From an uncultured Pseudomonadota bacterium (lineage in GTDB: Bacteria; Desulfobacterota_B; Binatia; UBA9968): a DNA stretch of 17,307 nt. Of this stretch, positions 13,780-17,307 are shown piece after piece (the first letter of the stretch is position 1; the number at the start of each line of letters is the position of its first letter). The notes beneath the pieces were generated by a model that ran no database searches, had not been told where the DNA came from, and was given only the letters and a program-made list of their open reading frames with translations. The position numbers and the translations under genes were made by a program. The stretch spans positions 1-17,307 of the forward strand of contig CAMLCX010000041.1 in NCBI GenBank assembly GCA_946478635.1, in the 5' to 3' direction.

Positions 13780-14772
13780 ATGCGCTGGAACAAGAGTTGT
13801 GATTATCGCGTCGGCACCGTTGGTTCGATCATTTTTTTCATGGTCTTTTCAACCGGCGGTTTCAATGCAGGCCTGGCTGCCCAACCGGAATCCTGGAAAC
13901 CGAGCAAACCAATGAAGATCGTTTTGAGCGGCCGGGGCGCATATGATTTGATTGCTCGACAAATGGCCCGCGTCCTTCCCGATTACTTGGGACAAAAAGT
14001 CACCGTGCAGGTCGTGGAAGGCGCTCAGGGGTTCAATGCCATGGATGTGCTCCATGGATCGAGCCCCGATGGTCATACAATCAGTCTGCTGGGGGTGGCC
14101 ACGTACGTGGGCTTGACAACAAAGAGCCTATACTCGTGGAACGTCAGGGATATACCCGTGATTATGGCGCTCGATGCTCCTCCCTACGGAATTTTTGGTT
14201 CTCCCAAATCGCCGTTCTTGAGTTACCGGGACATCGTGAATGCAAAAACGCCTGTCCGTGTCGCATTGGCGGGCGCAACTTTTGTCGTTATCCCTCTGAT
14301 CGTAGATTTCGAGAAAAAAGGAATTCCATATAAATTTGCTCGTTTCAAAGGAGTAGAGGACGCCAAGCTCGCCGTCCTGGCAGGCAATGCGGACCTGACT
14401 TCCGGCGCTTTGACCGGGATTAACACCCAACAATTAAAGACCGGGGATATTACTTTGCTTTGGATATACAGCACGAAACGCGTCGCCGAATTCCCCAATG
14501 CGCCAACCCATTTTGAATTGGGAATGCCTAAGGAGTGGTCTGATTATGCCCTCACTCGCCTGATCCAGGTGCCGCCCGGCACACCGGGGCATATTCAAAA
14601 CGCGTTGCGCGACGGATTGATCAAGGCTTTCAAGGATAAGCGGACAATAGAATGGAGTCAGAAGATCGATACGCCGGTGGATCTCCTGCCGGACGCTGAG
14701 TTTAAGCAACGGATCAATTTTCTCGTCAAGGCGTTTAAGGAGAACCCGAAGATTGTGGAAGCCTACTACTAA
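13780..14772 (+). CDS. tctC: Tripartite tricarboxylate transporter substrate-binding protein (TctC/Bug family)
   Basis: A 330-residue periplasmic binding protein and the natural partner of the TctAB pair directly downstream. A signal sequence (hydrophobic about 14-33, cleavage near GLAA at 34) precedes the mature start, ESWKPSKPMKIVLSGRGAYD. The ARQMARVLPDYLGQKVTVQV and SPDGHTISLLGVATY segments match family landmarks. The usual QNMPGA loop is replaced by VVEGAQGFNA (79-87), and the Gly-rich FxxGG stretch is shortened, so this is a divergent member. The tail MPDAEFKQRINFLVKAF-like region (PDAEFKQRI) matches the family end. The start at 13780 is supported by AAAGGA about ten bases upstream; ATG 13753 is possible. 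A 166-base gap separates it from the upstream enzyme and 195 bases from tctA. Confidence 0.85.
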   Translation: MRWNKSCDYRVGTVGSIIFFMVFSTGGFNAGLAAQPESWKPSKPMKIVLSGRGAYDLIARQMARVLPDYLGQKVTVQVVEGAQGFNAMDVLHGSSPDGHTISLLGVATYVGLTTKSLYSWNVRDIPVIMALDAPPYGIFGSPKSPFLSYRDIVNAKTPVRVALAGATFVVIPLIVDFEKKGIPYKFARFKGVEDAKLAVLAGNADLTSGALTGINTQQLKTGDITLLWIYSTKRVAEFPNAPTHFELGMPKEWSDYALTRLIQVPPGTPGHIQNALRDGLIKAFKDKRTIEWSQKIDTPVDLLPDAEFKQRINFLVKAFKENPKIVEAYY

Positions 14773-14967
14773 ATTCTCCGCGTGATTTTCATAGTAGGAC
14801 GATCACGAAAAGATAAAACGACAGCAGCAGCTTGCCGAGAGCATTCGTGACGCTCACGCTGCGCCAATACCTTCGTTAGTTTGCCAGTGCCGGATGGGTG
14901 GATTTTCAGAAATAGGGCGCTCATCCCTGCATCGCCGCTTCGAGGGATCAGCTACGAGGGATATCGC

Positions 14968-16497
14968 ATGGATTCTTTTTGGGGTTCTTTTGTACAAATT
15001 TTATCTTGGCCGTCCGTTGGATTTCTCGTCGGTGGAACGCTGCTGGGATTGATCCTGGGAGTCATCCCCGGACTCGGGGGCATAACCATTCTGGCTCTCT
15101 TGTTGCCGCTCACCTACACTTTGGATTTCCAATATTCGATTGTGCTGATGACCGCCATCATGGCGGTGACCATCACGAGCGATACGATTCCTACTATATT
15201 GATCGGCGTGCCGCCCACCGCAGGCGCGTCCGCTACACTTCTCGACGGGCACTCCATGGCTCTGAAGGGGGAGGCTGCGCGGGCGCTGGGCGCTTCGTAT
15301 ACGAGTTCGATCATCGGCGGTGTGCTCGGCGCAATTTGCCTTTGGTTGTCGATCCCCATTCTACGGCCGTTTGTTTTGGCTTTCGGGCCGCCTGAGGTCT
15401 TTGTCGTGGCCTTGTGGGGATTGACCATGCTGGGCGCGCTGAGCAGCGGTAATATGTTCAAAGGATTGGCGGCCGGATTCCTGGGGATACTTTTAGGAAC
15501 CATCGGACGATCTCCCACAAGCGGTATTTACCGCTACAGCTTCGATATCCCCTATTTGATCGACGGGCTGAAGATTGTCACCGTATCGCTGGGGCTGTTT
15601 GCGATTCCAGAAGTGATAAAAATGGCCACGACGAAGGGTTCGATCCCCGGAGGGCAAATCCGCGGTGATCTCCTGCGCGGGCAACTGCAGGGAATGGCGG
15701 ACGTCCTGCGCCATTGGGGCTTATTGATCCGCAGCAGCATGATCGGTGTGTGGATCGGAGTCGTCCCGGGCGTCGGTGCGGTGACCGCCGACTGGTTTGC
15801 CTATGCCCATGCCGTACAGTCGGCAAAGGACAAGAGCCAGTTCGGCAAAGGGGACGTTCGAGGGGTCATTGCGCCGGAAGCCTCGAACAATTCGTGCAAG
15901 GGTGGTGATTTTATACCTACGTTAGCATTTGGCGTGCCCGGCAGCGCCAGTATGTCGCTCGTTCTTGGCGCGTTCATGATAGCCGGTATCCACCCGGGGC
16001 CGAATATGCTGACGACGGATATCGGGATCACTTATAAAATCATCTGGGCATTGGCCATTGCCAATATTGTCGGCGGCGGTGTTTGCCTCGTGGCTACGTC
16101 TCAAATAGCGAAACTGCTCTACCTGCCGAAACATTACCTTATCGCGGTGATCACGACTTTTCTTATTCTCGCGGTTTACATCGGAACTAAGGATGTCGGC
16201 GACATATTGGTCATGATCCTATTCGGCGTGCTTGGTTTTGTCATGAAACAGTATGGCTGGGCGCGCCCGCCCCTGATCGTGGGCTTTGTGCTTTCTGATA
16301 TTACCGAATGGAATTTCGTCATATCCGTCACTCTGATGGGCATTTCATGGCTCTGGCGGCCCATGGTGATGGGCATGATTGTCATCTTTGTGCTCAATCA
16401 AGTGTGGACCTATCTCAAAGAGCGGCAGATCGCCCGAGACGAAGCTGTAAGAGACTTGGCGCCGAAACCGTTGGAGACGGATGAAGATGAAGATTAA
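14968..16497 (+). CDS. tctA: Tripartite tricarboxylate transporter large membrane subunit TctA
   Basis: A 509-residue integral membrane permease subunit of the TTT family. It uses an ion gradient to carry the ligand delivered by TctC. Many hydrophobic helices are visible. The signature Gly/Pro-rich motif GLILGVIPGLGGITILALLL (26-45) recurs in the second half as IGVWIGVVPGVGAVTADW (about 257-274), the expected internal duplication. TSDTIPTILIGVPPTAGASATLLDGHSMA and EASNNSCKGGDFIPTLAFGVPGSASM are the paired, conserved family segments. The start at 14968 is chosen for GAGGGA nearby; an upstream TTG at 14881 is unlikely. The C-terminus is acidic (ETDEDED). Its stop overlaps tctB by 17 bases, implying coupled translation. 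Confidence 0.95.
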   Translation: MDSFWGSFVQILSWPSVGFLVGGTLLGLILGVIPGLGGITILALLLPLTYTLDFQYSIVLMTAIMAVTITSDTIPTILIGVPPTAGASATLLDGHSMALKGEAARALGASYTSSIIGGVLGAICLWLSIPILRPFVLAFGPPEVFVVALWGLTMLGALSSGNMFKGLAAGFLGILLGTIGRSPTSGIYRYSFDIPYLIDGLKIVTVSLGLFAIPEVIKMATTKGSIPGGQIRGDLLRGQLQGMADVLRHWGLLIRSSMIGVWIGVVPGVGAVTADWFAYAHAVQSAKDKSQFGKGDVRGVIAPEASNNSCKGGDFIPTLAFGVPGSASMSLVLGAFMIAGIHPGPNMLTTDIGITYKIIWALAIANIVGGGVCLVATSQIAKLLYLPKHYLIAVITTFLILAVYIGTKDVGDILVMILFGVLGFVMKQYGWARPPLIVGFVLSDITEWNFVISVTLMGISWLWRPMVMGMIVIFVLNQVWTYLKERQIARDEAVRDLAPKPLETDEDED

Positions 16498-16966
16498 CAG
16501 TGACAGCTACTTTACCCTTTCGATGATGGCGATATCCCTTGCCGCCGGCGTTTATGCGTTTATGAAATGGGACTTCAAAACCGCATTGGTTCCGGTTGTC
16601 TGCGGCGGAGCCATATTTATTCTGTGTTTCTTCCAGCTCATCAAAGAACTCAGGGGCGGCGAAACTAAAAGCGCGCAGATCATGGATTCAGGTTTCGATA
16701 AGGATAAAAGCACGGAACGAGAAAATATAGTGGGTGCGATAAAGTACTTTGGCATCTTGGGAGCGTTATTTATCAGCATCTATATATTGGGTTTGTATCC
16801 GAGCATCGGACTTTTTGTCGTTTTATACCTCCTGGCATCCCGCGAAGTGAGTGCGGCAAAATCGATAGTGTTTGCCGCCGTCATTGTGGGAGTTGTTTAT
16901 ATCATTATTAATGAAGTTGCGCAGGAAGCGCTGCCGGACCCGTTGCTTTACAGACTGCTATTTTGA
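16481..16966 (+). CDS. tctB: Tripartite tricarboxylate transporter small membrane subunit TctB
   Basis: A 161-residue membrane protein of the TctB family (DUF1468), the poorly conserved small subunit that completes the TctABC carrier. About four hydrophobic helices are visible: 10-28, 35-54, 87-108 and 113-149 (the last possibly two). A polar, charged linker (SGFDKDKSTEREN) follows the second helix, as is usual. The start overlaps the end of tctA by 17 bases. ATGs at 16481 and 16487 both follow GGAG at 16473-16476, and the second has the better spacing. Gene identity rests on context and helix pattern as much as on motifs. Confidence 0.88.
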   Translation: MKMKINSDSYFTLSMMAISLAAGVYAFMKWDFKTALVPVVCGGAIFILCFFQLIKELRGGETKSAQIMDSGFDKDKSTERENIVGAIKYFGILGALFISIYILGLYPSIGLFVVLYLLASREVSAAKSIVFAAVIVGVVYIIINEVAQEALPDPLLYRLLF

Positions 16967-17219
16967 AGCAGTGATTTTCAAATCGAAGTTCTCCCTGCGG
17001 CATCCAACCTCGCCTTGTCTCGGTATCCCCCTGGTTTGACCCCGTGGCATATCGCTCCATTGCGCATCCAGGCCACGCCCCAGATTCCAGACTTCCCTCC
17101 TATTCTGCGTTGTCAGGGCAGACTGATTGAACGCTTCGAACGATCTTTTCTTACTCTTGCCTATTGCCTATTGCCTAACCCATTTGTTAACGCGGATACG
17201 CTCGTCTAGGATGACGGCT
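16967..17219. other. Spacer after tctB
   Basis: No gene is supported in this spacer; its one open frame (about 17015-17209) has no ribosome site and runs through a repeat. It holds a TTGAAC at 17127-17132 and repeat copy C. I see no clear terminator after tctB. Confidence 0.4.
17145..17194 (+). repeat. TGCCTAT intergenic repeat, copy C
   Basis: TTTTCTTACTCTTGCCTATT is followed by GCCTATTGCCTAACCCATTT and GTTAACGCGG. It keeps the TTCTTACT head, three TGCCTA units and the GTTAACG tail of copies A and B. It lies just before the truncated kinase gene. Confidence 0.75.
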
Positions 17220-17307
17220 ATGCTGGACAACTTTCTGCAGATTCTTCCAGACGTCATTTTCGACGCCGCCGAGAAATTGGGCGGGCGTTGCACGGGCCGC
17301 TTCTACG
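17220..17307 (+). CDS. Start of a probable SrkA/YihE-like protein kinase (cut by window end)
   Basis: The window ends 29 codons into this frame: MLDNFLQILPDVIFDAAEKL then GGRCTGRFY. The LPDVIFDAAEKLGGRCTGRFY stretch resembles the opening of SrkA/YihE-type stress-response kinases (aminoglycoside-phosphotransferase fold), which typically read LTPDxxxDAxExLGxRxxGRxxxLNSYENRVY. Two in-frame ATGs (17211 and 17220) are possible; AGG at 17208-17210 better serves the second. The catalytic region is outside the window, so the call is tentative. Confidence 0.5.
   Translation, partial: MLDNFLQILPDVIFDAAEKLGGRCTGRFY

Noticed and set aside
17015..17209. 64-codon open frame after tctB
   Set aside because: It runs through repeat copy C, lacks a ribosome site and shows no family resemblance.

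Overview
The window looks like chromosomal DNA from a Gram-negative bacterium of moderately high GC content. Most genes carry clear AGGAGG-type ribosome binding sites. Several products have Sec signal peptides, and there is a periplasm-dependent tripartite tricarboxylate transporter (TTT) system. That combination is typical of soil or subsurface Proteobacteria and delta-proteobacterium-like lineages; the exact lineage cannot be read from the sequence. Intergenic spacers carry dispersed short repeats and decayed genes, so the chromosome appears repeat-rich.

Left part (1-5130): small housekeeping or stress genes, mostly as single units. They are a YbaK-type aminoacyl-tRNA deacylase (minus), an HPF/RaiA-like ribosome-associated protein (plus), a DksA/TraR zinc-finger protein (plus), a CorA metal transporter (minus) and a signal-peptide-bearing class I methyltransferase (plus). 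Between corA and the methyltransferase lie a broken TctC-type binding-protein gene and a roughly 340-base block with eleven TTGAAC hexamers. The methyltransferase gene is bracketed by two copies of a TGCCTAT-rich intergenic repeat; a third copy lies near the right edge.

Middle and right part (5187-16966): an uptake and catabolism region. On the minus strand are a family 1/iron-type extracellular binding protein, a canonical TctC-type (Bug) binding protein and an ornithine cyclodeaminase/mu-crystallin family enzyme. They diverge from an NMT1/THI5-like binding protein across a 179-base spacer with a good promoter on each strand and a 7-bp inverted repeat between them. After a transposase remnant come a secreted GlcG/HbpS-like protein, a cytoplasmic CE4 (PuuE-like) amidohydrolase, a thiamine-diphosphate enzyme of the acetolactate synthase superfamily, and a complete TTT transporter in the order tctC-tctA-tctB. 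I infer that this right-hand run imports an organic acid-like compound, opens or deacylates a C-N bond, and then decarboxylates or ligates a 2-oxo acid. The substrate cannot be told from the sequence. Three binding-protein families appear with no ABC permease or ATPase gene in view.

Right edge (17220-17307): the first codons of a probable SrkA/YihE-like stress-response kinase, cut off by the window end. I found no tRNA, rRNA, CRISPR array, intact insertion sequence or recognisable riboswitch.
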